Below, piece after piece: positions 45,803 through 56,300 of a stretch of DNA of 64,000 nt. The first letter of the stretch is position 1, and every line of letters begins with the position of its first letter. The DNA comes from Microthyrium microscopicum (Eukaryota > Ascomycota > Dothideomycetes > Microthyriales > Microthyriaceae), in contig MU004247.1 in the NCBI GenBank assembly GCA_010405405.1, positions 192,202-256,201 on the forward strand, given 5' to 3'. The position numbers and the translations under genes were made by a program. The notes beneath the pieces were generated by a model. That model searched no databases and was not told the DNA's origin. It saw nothing but the letters and a program-made list of their open reading frames with translations.

Positions 45803-47162
45803 TCAGTCCACATGGACTGTAGAATGCTTCCTCTCCGCCTCCTCACCAGCTTCAGAGCTAGCATCCGTCCATGCACGATCTTCACCCAGCTCTTCCACCT
45901 GCGCTGCTATGACTTCTGTTCTTGCAGCCGCCCGCGAAGCCTCTTGCGCTCGCTTAAAGAAGTCATCTGTTCGGATGCCTCGTAGATCGCGATGGTTGAT
46001 ACCTTTTCTTATAGCGCCGTTCTTGGGGAGTTTCTTGATGAACTCGCGCATTGGTAGCATGGCTGCGTCGCGACATGCTTCTTTGATATCAGAACCTGAT
46101 AGGCCGGCGCTGACTTTGACGAGGTAGTCTACGTCGAAGTTGTCGCGATCGACTTTTGTGTCTTTGAGGACGAGCTTGAAGATTCCGCGACGTTGAGCTG
46201 CATTTGGTAGTGGGACTGGGAACTTTTTGGGCATTCGGCGCAGGATGGCTTCGTCAATGTCTTGGATGCGGTTGGTGGCGCCGAGGATACATATGCGCTG
46301 TGGGCGGCCGGTTGAGCTTGATGAGACGAGACCGTCCCAATGTGTCATGAATCTATAGAATATTAGATTGAATGTAGTATTGAGGAGACAGTTTCACATA
46401 CTCAGCTTTCACCATGGCGCTGGCCTCGTGTTCACCACTTCTCCGCGTGCCTAAAACAGCATCGATTTCGTCAATGAAGACAATCGTAGGCTCCAGTTTT
46501 CGGGCCAGCGAGAACACGGCTCTTACGAGTTTGTTGGAGTCGCCGTACCACTTTTCTGTGAGAGTTGAGATGTGAAGATTGATGAAGCAAGCTCCAGATT
46601 CATGAGCCAAAGCCTTGGCCAACATAGTCTTGCCACATCCAGGAGGACCATAGAGCAAGACACCAGATGGCGCAGAAAGTAGCGATGATGCTCCAGCATA
46701 CATGGACTCTATGGTCAAAGGATATATAACCGACTCCTTGAGCTCTTCTATTATGTCTTCTAGCCCTCCTATATCTTCAAAGGTGACCGGAATGTCTTTG
46801 GCAGCCACTAGCTCTGTGGCGATTGTCTGCTCGTAGGTTGTGAGTTGGATGTCCTCGGCTTTAGGCCTTGACTGGCCATAGGGATACTCTTCATCCTCGG
46901 TATCGGTGTCTTCTGCTTCTCGTCGGCTTCCGATTATGCTTTGTATACGTTTTCGCGCTGTGGCGGCGAGGGCTTTGTCTGATTGTTGTTTTCCTTCGGG
47001 GTCACTTAGATGTGAGAGGAGTTGACGGATAAGGAAGAAGGATACGATAGTCTGCAGGTGTTGTTAGAAAGTAGCAAAGAGAAGGGATGAAAGGTTACAT
47101 ACGGGAGCTGTCCAGAGAAATACATCTTGGAGAAACTCCCACTTTCGAGAGCCACTTGGCAT
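45803..47162 (-). CDS. msp1: Msp1/ATAD1-type mitochondrial outer-membrane AAA ATPase
   Basis: Three exons on the minus strand: 47162-47103, 47051-46402 and 46352-45803, giving 419 residues. The start MPSGSRKWEF precedes a membrane helix spanning the first splice (FLWTAPTIVSFFLIRQLL), as in Msp1. The linker is charged, then TFEDIGGLEDI opens the AAA domain. Walker A GPPGCGKT is at 155-162, Walker B IVFIDEID has Asp214-Glu215, and GATNRIQDIDEAILRRMP carries sensor and Arg-finger residues. Msp1 extracts mislocalised tail-anchored proteins and stalled import substrates from the outer membrane. The protein is longer than yeast Msp1 (362 residues) through the linker and an acidic C-terminal tail. 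It is divergent to tim21, 397 bp apart. Confidence 0.93.
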
Positions 47163-47559
47163 GAGGAAAAGGCGTCGGTCGGCAGCCTCAGGTAGTTGCG
47201 TCTGCAGGTGGATGGAATGAAGGTGCGCGACCTGGACGACGTGGCAAGTATAGCGCGTGTTGGAAGGGCTGAGTTCTAAGAGGAGGGAGTTATATGGTCA
47301 TTAAAGACGATGGAAAAAGTAGCGAAAGATCAGATGTCAAGGCGAGGTCGAGGTTATGCTCGGAAGGTTTGTGTCTGAAGAGCGCGCCTGCCAGCGTGGT
47401 CGTACCGATGACCACTCCAGGCAAGCGACTCCCTAATTGGGGCGGCAATTTTACTGGGGGAGCACCACCACAGCATCCTTGCATCTTCAACAACTTAATC
47501 CATCCTTATGTAAGCAATATATCCAACTTCACTCAACAATTCACAACAACAGCAATGAA

Positions 47560-48252
47560 ATGTCGCTGCTTCGTATCCGCCTACCACGGCCCTCCGTGCT
47601 AAATCCAACGACCTACAGCACCGCCTCCATTGTCCCCATCACACGCACGATCCGCCATGCCTCCAACACCTCCAGCCACCGCAAAGTGACCGTCCTAAAC
47701 GACGATGGCCGCGTCCAATGGACCGCCCTCAGCGCCCGCGAAAAAGCAGCCCGCACAACCCAGCAAACCGTCAATCTAGCAGTCATAACAGTAGGCATGC
47801 TCTTAACCGGCGCAGTCGCATACTTGCTCTTCTCAGATGTCTTTTCACCGAATAGCAAAACAAGCAATTTCAACCGCGCAGTCAACAGGGTCAAAAAATC
47901 AAGTCGGTGTATACAGCTGCTAGGCCCTGCAGACTCCATCATGGCTTATGGGGAGAGCCCGTGGGGTTCGTTTGCGCGGGCGAGGATGGCTGGGCCGGCG
48001 CCGTCGAGTAAAGTTGGGAAAGATGAGAAGACTGGCGTGAGTACGCTGAATATGCGCTTTTTGGTCAAGGGGAGTAGGGCAGAGGGCTGGGTGACGTTGC
48101 AGATGGAGAAGGGACCCGAAGACTTGGAGTTTGAGTATGTGCTGCTGGCTCTTGATGTGCATGGGCATAATCGGGTGTATCTTGAAGGCACGAATGGTGG
48201 GTTGTCACGGAAGAAGTCACAAGGGAAAATATTGGGTCTGAAGCTTTGGTGA
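47560..48252 (+). CDS. tim21: Mitochondrial import subunit Tim21
   Basis: Intronless, 230 residues from ATG 47560; the frame is open upstream but MSLLRIRLPRPSVL begins a typical basic presequence. A single membrane helix is at about 75-95 (VNLAVITVGMLLTGAVAYLLF). The C-terminal domain, facing the intermembrane space, contains the Tim21 pattern CIQLLGPADSIMAYGES, then LNMRFLVKGSRAEGWVTLQME. Tim21 links the TOM complex to the TIM23 translocase and respiratory chain in the inner membrane. It shares its upstream region with the mitochondrial quality-control gene msp1. Confidence 0.94.
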   Translation: MSLLRIRLPRPSVLNPTTYSTASIVPITRTIRHASNTSSHRKVTVLNDDGRVQWTALSAREKAARTTQQTVNLAVITVGMLLTGAVAYLLFSDVFSPNSKTSNFNRAVNRVKKSSRCIQLLGPADSIMAYGESPWGSFARARMAGPAPSSKVGKDEKTGVSTLNMRFLVKGSRAEGWVTLQMEKGPEDLEFEYVLLALDVHGHNRVYLEGTNGGLSRKKSQGKILGLKLW

Positions 48253-48431
48253 AGGAAAATGCTTTATATTGTTCATGTAATATTAATATCAAAGGCAAAA
48301 GTATAAATCATAAACTTAACTTACTAAAATTAAGGCAGTCTTGCAGGACCAAGGTGAAGCACCAAAGGTCAGATCGCGAGATGATAAATGCGATGCAAAT
48401 GCTGCCGGAACTTACAACGAAAACTTACCAA

Positions 48432-48526
48432 AATCACGAATGCAAAAACTTACGAGATGCAGAAGTCACGAATGCAAAAACTTACAAATGTAGAAATCAC
48501 GAAACCAAAAACTTACGCAATGCAGA
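48432..48526. repeat. Three tandem 31-32-bp repeats
   Basis: Three copies close to AATCACGAATGCAAAAACTT plus ACGAGATGCAG occur at 48432-48463, 48464-48494 and 48495-48526, with a partial copy before them. The array sits between the stop codons of tim21 and the orphan gene. Confidence 0.75.
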
Positions 48527-48566
48527 AAGTCCAAAACACCAAAACAGTTGATGCAAACCAAGGAGT

Positions 48567-49784
48567 TTAACATCCTGCGTTTTGGCCTGTCCTTGCCACA
48601 AAGGCCCGGTCCATGTAGTCTGCTGCCTCATTCAAGCCTTCTGGGCAGAGCTCCGCAGGATCCATGGCCGTAATGTCTTTGCAAAGGGCCTGAGCCCAGT
48701 TGACTTGAGAGAGTTTTCGTGGCTCCATACCCCCCTGTGCCTTGCCTCCTCTCTGACGGATGGTAATGTGGAGTTTGGCGAAAGCGCGTTCCACTGCCAG
48801 TTCGACATGCTTGATGTCCCAGCCCGAAGTCGCAACTTTCCACGCGCCGTAGCTCAACTTGCGAGCGAGGCTGTTGATTTCGGCCTGGGTGGTATTACCC
48901 CTCGAAGCACGCGACCTTGCCGGTTGTGGAAGGGCCGGACGTGAAGTGGTGGGTGGAGTTGGGAGAGCCACCGGGGCGAAGGTGATGTTGGAGACCGGCA
49001 TCGATGGCGCGGCCAGGAGGGTGTTGTTGTTCAATGGCGCTGTGTCCTGCGCCATGGAGCAGTTGTTATTTGACGCTGTGTCCTGCGCCGGGAAGAAGTT
49101 GTTGTTGACCGGCATCATTTGCACGGTCGGGAAGGTGTTGTTAAACGATGCTGTGTCCTGCATCGAGAAGAAGCTGTTAAACGACGCTCTGTCCTGCGCC
49201 GATAGGGAAGCGTCCTTGGCCTGCAATTGCTCGGCCTCAACGATGCGGCTGTTCCGCACTAGCCCGGCCAGGTGTGTGGGCAAGGGCAACGTCTCCTCAT
49301 TCGGGAAGAACGGTTCAGCCTGGACGATCCGCGACCGCGCACGACGTTTCTGCTCACGTCGATTGATCTCTGGTGCTGCCTTTTTTGGCAGCCGTGAGGT
49401 CTGCTCTTCCCGAGCCAAGTGGTCTGCGATTGGCGCCAATAGGGCCGCGAGCGCAGCCTCATGGCGCGACCTAGACTCCGCCGTGGCGGTGAGGTCCCGA
49501 GGATCAATGAACTCGGGAAGGCCAGTCACTGTCTCGTCCTCCTCAGACTGGTTGAGGAGTGAGTTTGGGTCGAAGGGACTTTCCTCGACGGTGGCAGATT
49601 CCTGTCCAGATTGGACAGAAGAAGAAGGTCCTGAGATGGGCATATGATGTGACCCAGCGCTCATACCCCAGATGTCACCAGGATTTTCCGAATCGAAGGC
49701 ATCTGGAATATCCGCATAATTTGGATCCAGATACTCAAGGTAGCTGGATCCGTATTCTGCTGCTGAATGATCCATTTTTGGCAA
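48567..49784 (-). CDS. Orphan protein with AQDTAS-type internal repeats
   Basis: Intronless frame of 405 residues from ATG 49784 (a second ATG is three codons later). The first 130 residues are acidic and Ser/Pro-rich. A basic stretch (RREQKRRARSR) near 145 could be a nuclear signal. Around residues 195-265, units such as AQDRASFNSFF, MQDTASFNNTF and AQDTASNNNC recur with about 12-residue length, separated by MPVNNNFFP-type spacers. The C-terminal 100 residues look folded (SYGAWKVATSGWDIKHVELAV, trimmed here). No domain is recognised. It lies between repeat arrays and may be a lineage-specific gene. Confidence 0.6.
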   Translation of the reverse strand: MPKMDHSAAEYGSSYLEYLDPNYADIPDAFDSENPGDIWGMSAGSHHMPISGPSSSVQSGQESATVEESPFDPNSLLNQSEEDETVTGLPEFIDPRDLTATAESRSRHEAALAALLAPIADHLAREEQTSRLPKKAAPEINRREQKRRARSRIVQAEPFFPNEETLPLPTHLAGLVRNSRIVEAEQLQAKDASLSAQDRASFNSFFSMQDTASFNNTFPTVQMMPVNNNFFPAQDTASNNNCSMAQDTAPLNNNTLLAAPSMPVSNITFAPVALPTPPTTSRPALPQPARSRASRGNTTQAEINSLARKLSYGAWKVATSGWDIKHVELAVERAFAKLHITIRQRGGKAQGGMEPRKLSQVNWAQALCKDITAMDPAELCPEGLNEAADYMDRAFVARTGQNAGC

Positions 49785-51712
49785 GTCCTTGTTGCTGCTT
49801 TGGGTAAGTGAAGTGTGTTAGGTGGTGTCAAGTGAGAACACCAAAGAGGGCAGGTGAAAGGTGAAGTAAGTAAGTATTTGGAGTACGAAGGTACTCAAAG
49901 GGGGAAGCTGTGAAAGGGGAAAGGTAAGTGAAAGTAAGTGGCTTATTGAAGATGCACTACTTGAAAAGGGGATCAGAAGAAAGTGTGAGTTTCTGTGTCT
50001 GAAAAGCTGTGGTAAATGTAGCTAGAAAGGTAAGTATCTGGGCTGGGGAAATCTGGAGAAAGAAAGAAAGACAAAAAGAACGATCGAAAGGGATACTTTA
50101 TAGGCAGGAGTTTGCCTGCCATCAACACGTACCAGACTATCAGAGGCATCAGTCTCTACCACCGCAAGAACATAGCTGACTATGCGCTGCGTATTGCCGT
50201 GTACAGTACCGTCTGTTGAGAGCACGAAAAGAGTTTAGCGCGACTTGAAACTGTTGATGGCAGAGCGTTTTTGCGGACGGAGCTGCGCTATCGTGATGAT
50301 CTGGTACCTGAAGGGGCATGAAAAGAGTTTAGCGCGACTCGAAACTGTTGATGGCGGTGGTTTTTTGCGGACGGAATTGCGCTATCGTGATCAGCTCTGG
50401 TATCTGATTGGGGAATACACCTCAGACGCTCCCATGGTTCAGCAATTTCCAAGCAAGGTTACCAGAAGAACATTTACTGATGGCAGATGCGGCCTGAAAA
50501 GAGTTTAGCGCAACTCATGATTGTGAACATGATCGCAACTATTGATGACTCGCAAGTGTTGATGTGACCAGTTTCAAGATTCCTTATAACCACGGGGTAT
50601 CCTCGGTGGCCATGCGATGTTTGAATGATTCTTAGTCTTCAAGGCAGCATTGTGAGATTTCACAATTGGATACACGCCCAGGAACGCCATGGGGGAAGCA
50701 GATAGCAATATGAGAACGATTTTATTGAATCTGAATAGACCATAACACCAAGAACTCGCAGTGATTTCGCCTGCTGTTGAATATGAAGCTGTAGCGACAT
50801 GCTCCTCTTGTTTCCCAAAGGGGGCTGCCTAAGCTAGATGCCATTATCCGATGGTACGCCGTGATGATCTCTGAAACTCAAGCGTTCCGTACCCAGTGAG
50901 GTCAATCCTTGTGGATCGAATGCCCAGCAAAAAGTTGAGAGTTTACTTCTTGATAATTCGAGCATGACCATGGGCTTCAGAGAATCTGCCCAAGATATCA
51001 TTGAGCACAAAGACAATAGAACACCCACTACGCTGCTATCAACTAGCATGCTCAGAGACTACTTCATCTTGCCAGGGTAATAGCAGGTAATCGAAGGTAC
51101 ACCCATCTCCTTCGGTTCGTGGGGCTAGTATGGACAATGCAATGGCCAGGAAACCATTGTGAACAAGAGTGGTCGTTCCGTGGTAGAAACATTGAAGCTT
51201 GAATTTAGCGTACCCGACAATTCAAAGAGTACCAGTCGTCCGTTCGCTCTTCTTGTCGCAGACGTCGTGAGTCGATCAACTCCATCCCTTGAAGAGAGCA
51301 GTAGCTGAATAACCCAGACTCAATTACGATCACAATAGCGATTCCTGAGTTGGATCAGATTGCAGTGCTGACTTTGACGTGCGAGAAAGTTGCTGTTTGG
51401 CGATTTATTTTCCAGTTCTTTGGACCCAATGAAACTCCCTCCGGACAGTTGTGAAGAGCTTTGCTCGGTTACGACTTTTTGACGAGGTCGACTAAGCAGG
51501 AAGGGTCCCCTGAAATTCTTGGTGAAGACTGCAAATGTGCTTCGGTCGCGACAGATCTCCGCGGAGGAGCTAGTCCGGATGTCAACGAAACCAATAGCAG
51601 ATTCTACTACACGTCAGAGTCAAGTCCAAGGCGTAATACGCAGAAAGACAAAAATCGGTAATTCTCGAGATGCTTAATACAATACAGGCGCAACCATACT
51701 TTGTCAAAGCGC
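49785..51712. other. 1.9-kb intergenic region with simple and direct repeats
   Basis: The first 250 bp hold the promoter of the orphan gene and are purine-rich with GTAAGT/GTGAAAG runs. Direct repeats at 50226-50514 are listed separately. From 50520 to 51712 only short unsupported ORFs occur. Confidence 0.4.
50226..50514. repeat. 94-bp direct repeat plus truncated third copy
   Basis: GAAAAGAGTTTAGCGCGACT begins at 50226 and again at 50320, and the following sequence (ACTGTTGATGGC...TGCGGACGGA...GCGCTATCGTGAT) is repeated with few changes. A third head, GAAAAGAGTTTAGCGCAACT, starts at 50496 without the rest. No terminal inverted repeats or duplication were found. Confidence 0.7.
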
Positions 51713-53342
51713 TCAGCTTTGCAGTCTACCCTTGAGCTTCTCAATACTGCGACGAACAGCATCGTGATTGCCATTCTCTGCGCTGGAAAGAGCGGCAACT
51801 GTCTCATTGATAGCATCATCCAGCCCCTGCACGTCTCTTTCTACATCCTCTGGTAAGAGTTGAACAGACGAGTAGGTCGTAGATGCATATAGTTGCTTCA
51901 AGGCTGACTGCAGCGCCTTTTTCTGCTCATCTATAGCCTTGTTGACCACATCTGCAGTAGACGTAGCTGCAGACGCGTATTGCTCATGCAGTCGCGCTTT
52001 ACTGGCTACTGTAGCAGTTTCCAGAGCGGGGGCACCCACCCTTCCTGGAATCGCAAAGCGACGAAACACCTGCTCCGCTAAATTGATATTGCTGGACGCA
52101 GACTTTGAGTCGGCGCGGCTTGCTAGGCCAGGACGGGCCGATTGCATTTTACTGAGGGGACTCGCTGATTTTTCCGAACCTGAAGTTGCGTTTGGTTCAA
52201 AAAGCTCCGCAAAGGTTGAACTGATTTCCGACAAGACGCTGTTATGATTGCGAAGATCCACGGAACAGGCACTGATGACTTCTAATTGATTGACCATATG
52301 TTCCAAGGTGGCCAGAACATACTCAAGCCACTCATGCTGTGAGCTTTGTGAGTGTTTTTGATTTGTCCGGATGGCTTTGACGAGCGGCTGACGATAATCA
52401 GATCCCACCACAAGCTCCATGACTGACCCGATTTCAGAGCGAAGGCTTTCCACTTCTGCTTCGAGGTCCTCCAGGTTGGTGTCCTCGTCAGAAATATTTG
52501 CGGCACCTGGCTCCTCCATATAATCGCATATGGCCTCATTGATGAGCGTATCGATCCGAGCTTTGGTATCCTGTTCCCTGAGCGAAGCTAGAGCGCGAGA
52601 CCATCCATCAACGGTTGGCACTGTGACAGCCTCTTTTGACAGTGGCATAGTTCTGGGTGCAAGTTTGGAGAGAGCAGCAAGTATCTGATCATCTGCTCCA
52701 AGACGTTCGGATATCTGAGATGTCAAGGAGGACACAGCCTTGGCGGACTGCTTGGTTGCAATACTAAACTCCTCTTCTATTGAGTTGACTAAATCCTCAA
52801 CCTGCAGAAAGGTGTTAGCTTGTCCAGTAGAAGCGAAGTGCTCAGTTTACCGTAAAGTCCAAACTGCCAGCGAGTGTGCGTTTACTACCAGGACTATCAG
52901 CCTCAGCGGCACTTCGACGTTCCAAAGTTTGCCGCTGGAGAGCATGAAGAGCCTCCCTCTGAGCTTCCAAAGTCTCAGCATGTTTCTCAATCAGATCTGT
53001 TGATGTCTGGAGTGAACTGATAGCCGCTTTGAGTTGCGCATCGTTCAGTATAAGCTGGTCTGATGATGGAGGGCCATTCTGATGCGATAATTCTTGATAT
53101 CTAAAATCTTCTGTCAACAGCAGTCTCAGGAGCTACGCAGAATGACATTGTTACATTTGCATCTCATCCGCAGAGAGTAGGGTCTCATCGTGAAGATACT
53201 CCTTGACCCACACAATCATTTCATCCCTTGTTTTTGGAGACGCAAAGGCCCACGATATATCGTCTGCTCCCAACGGAATCTCCCTCTCTTTCAAAGCCGC
53301 GAGCAGTCGCTCCCTGGCCTGGTAGTCCTGGATATTCATCAT
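51713..53342 (-). CDS. Coiled-coil protein, possibly augmin-like
   Basis: Three exons on the minus strand: 53342-53155, 53100-52851 and 52801-51713, giving 508 residues with all joints in frame. The N-terminus (NIQDYQARERLLAALKEREI, then DDISWAFASP) looks like a small helical bundle. Residues 65-150 and most of exon 3 are heptad-rich helices with few Gly or Pro, i.e. long coiled coils (LEDLEAEVESLRSEIGSVME). The length and architecture are reminiscent of HAUS/augmin subunit 3-type spindle proteins, but I see no diagnostic motif, so this is only a suggestion. A microtubule- or spindle-related scaffold role is inference. Confidence 0.75.
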
Positions 53343-56300
53343 GATCGCCTCCCCATGTAAAATTGCGACTGAAGTGTGCTCTGCAAACTTGAAGCTACAA
53401 CAGATGAATTGAAGTGAGGTTGTGGAATTTCTGGGCAGGGATGGCCCACCTGCACGTGGCGGGCATGCAGGAGCTGCATTTCTCTAGCAACCAAAGGGGA
53501 AATATTTACATATGCAACAAACACGTTATTTGGACATCGACTTAGAAGATAGATAATTATCAAGGGATTTTGGCTTGACAGAGGGGGACTCGCCGTATTT
53601 AATACTACAGCTTGCCTGCCTAAAATTATTATTGGGAAATGTGGGCATAAATTTTGGTCGATCTCAAAACTCAACCATAGAATCACAACATCGAAATCAT
53701 CATTTCATAATTAAATTAGCTCTTCTTTATTTTCAGGAGGCCGGACAGAAAGGCACTTGCGGTGGACGTAAGAAATACGAGCTGTCTCCGTTGAAGCTTG
53801 ACTGGTAGATGAGAAGCATTTGAAATGCATGAGGCTCATGAGGTGCTTCGTACGCACATGAAGTCACATTTGCCCATCAGTCGGTAAATTATGTATTCGC
53901 AGTTGAGATCTTGAGATAAACACAAAAATGTAAACTACCTACCTACCTACCTACCTACAACACATCCTTACTCTAGAGTAGGATTATCATGTTGTTGAAT
54001 GTGCCATCGAAGTTACATTGACGTTCCCGTCCTGTCCGCCAGAAACAGTGGTACAAGATACGACATCTTACAAAGTATGTAAAGCCACCTGGTAATTGTA
54101 ACACTTATATGCTCGACCGAACATACTTCCGCTACATCGCCATCCTCACGATTTCAGTACGCGTGATCGTCAATGTCAGTCTGCATTTCAAGCCCAAGAA
54201 TAAAACCCCGAAACACGTAGATTTCGTTACTCCACACGCAAGCCTCAGACAAGAAAAAGAGGCGTTGACCACCCCCTGAGCCCCCACGTCTCTGGAAAGC
54301 GGCTGGACTTCCCCGATGACTACCGACAGCTTGGAACCGCTGATCAAGTCTGCGCCAACAAGCTCGACGAAAGGGACTGTGGGGAGAATGAATGCAAGTC
54401 TGCAAGGTCTGCAACCCCAAAAGGAAATGGTGGGTGTGGGAAGGGTATCAAAACAGGATGAAAAGACCAGCTTCGTGACTATAATTGGAAGAACAAGTAT
54501 GATCTCCCAGCCCAAAGTGGGAAAGAGTAAAGGAGAAAAGCTGTCTTGAGCGGTTTTGGCCAGGGCCTTGTCTCACCACCATTGCTTGTCATCCACTGAA
54601 TAGTGTTGCAATGAAATCTTGCAGCCAGCGAAGCGACAAAAGAACAGGTCAGGGAAGACCAAGGGGGGTTTCGCGTCAACCCCTGATCATTTTCTGGGGA
54701 TGCTTAACTTGTGGGGAGACAGTTGTCAGATTCGGGCAGCTTCGGCGCGTCCAGAAGAATGCTGTTTTGGCTGTTCTTCTCGGGAATTGATAAGAGGTAG
54801 TCTGGTCCATCTGCCGATCATTTGTGCCAAGTTTCAAGACTCTCTATTTGACTTTCCTTGGTCTTGAAAGTTGAGCAGGTTCGCATATCACCCGGACAAA
54901 ATGAACAGAGAACAATGGGGTTGCAAAAGCTGTGTTGGTTGTGCAAGGCGAAGTACATATTATCATCATCGTCGGGCATCTGATGCATTTCACCCCATGC
55001 AATGTCGGCGGCAGGGCATCGTGCCAACCAAACGCGGCAAACAGCCGGCCGCCTGTTGATTGATGGCTGATGATCCGGGGGGACCCCAAACCCCACAATC
55101 TTTGACCCCCGATGTTGGTTGATACCCCAGAATCCTGAAATGGATTCCAGACGCATCCAATCCTAACATCATTTGCATACAGTCCCAAAGCAAGCGTGGA
55201 GGTAGTCATCTTTCTCCAACTCCTGTTTGATGCTTTCTGTCGATCCAACTCTATATATTGAATTGTTGGGTACAAGGCCCTGTCAAGATACCACCAACAC
55301 ACACGCTCACAGGGCTGGAGATCTGGCCTGAATATCGTACCACGCTTCCAGGTGTTGATTGGCTTTGGCATCATCTTAAGCCCCCGCAGTGCGACTGCTT
55401 AGGTATGTATTCTTTTTCGTCCGCAACGACACATTCAAACAAAGCCGGGGACCCCTTATTATTGGCACAGCGCACCAGATGCTTGGGACATGATTACGGA
55501 GGCAAGTGGTAAGATCTATCGCCGCTTTGGAGCCACCAGGAGGCCCTTCATTTGTCTTGAATGATCACGCTTTTCTTGGTCCAATCACACTGTATAAGGC
55601 TGTCCATCATCACCGAATCCTGAAACATTACAGTGAGCAGATATTAAAGTTCCTGTGCTGAGGTCAAGCCGTGAAGTATCGTTTGGATACAATACCATAC
55701 GTGCCCATTTAGTTATCATATGGAAGAGTGAATGATAAAGGTTTCGAAACTCAACAGTAACGACATCTCGCGATAGGTCAGCCCTGTGGTATATGTATAC
55801 CGATAATAGCTGCGGGGAATCACTTTGAGCGCATTACTGAGTACCATCTACAATTTGGTGTAATCGCAACCTGCGGCATAATAATTGGCTACCAACACCA
55901 AGCAATCCCATCCAACTCCCAAGGATCAGATGCAGCTAAAACCTCAAGAAATCGATAGCAGATACAGTGAACATGGGAGCGCACAGCCTCGACTTGAAAT
56001 CTGTAATCGTCGATAGTATGTTGCTATTTTCGAACATATCGGTGGCCGTGTGCGACGGCTTTGACCCTTTCTCCATTTCCGGATATGTTGCAATTCTTCT
56101 TGTATATTGCAAAATGTATATTTACGGCAACAGCATTTAATGGTTTGGAAATATTGTTAGTTCATCGTCATGCCGATTATCCTGAAGGAAATACGGGCGC
56201 ACCAACAATGATAGGCAGATCGGGTTCTCGATATATTGGGAGCAATTGCGTATCTGGGGGATTGACCCGAGAGATTACGCGCGTCAATAGACATCGTCAG

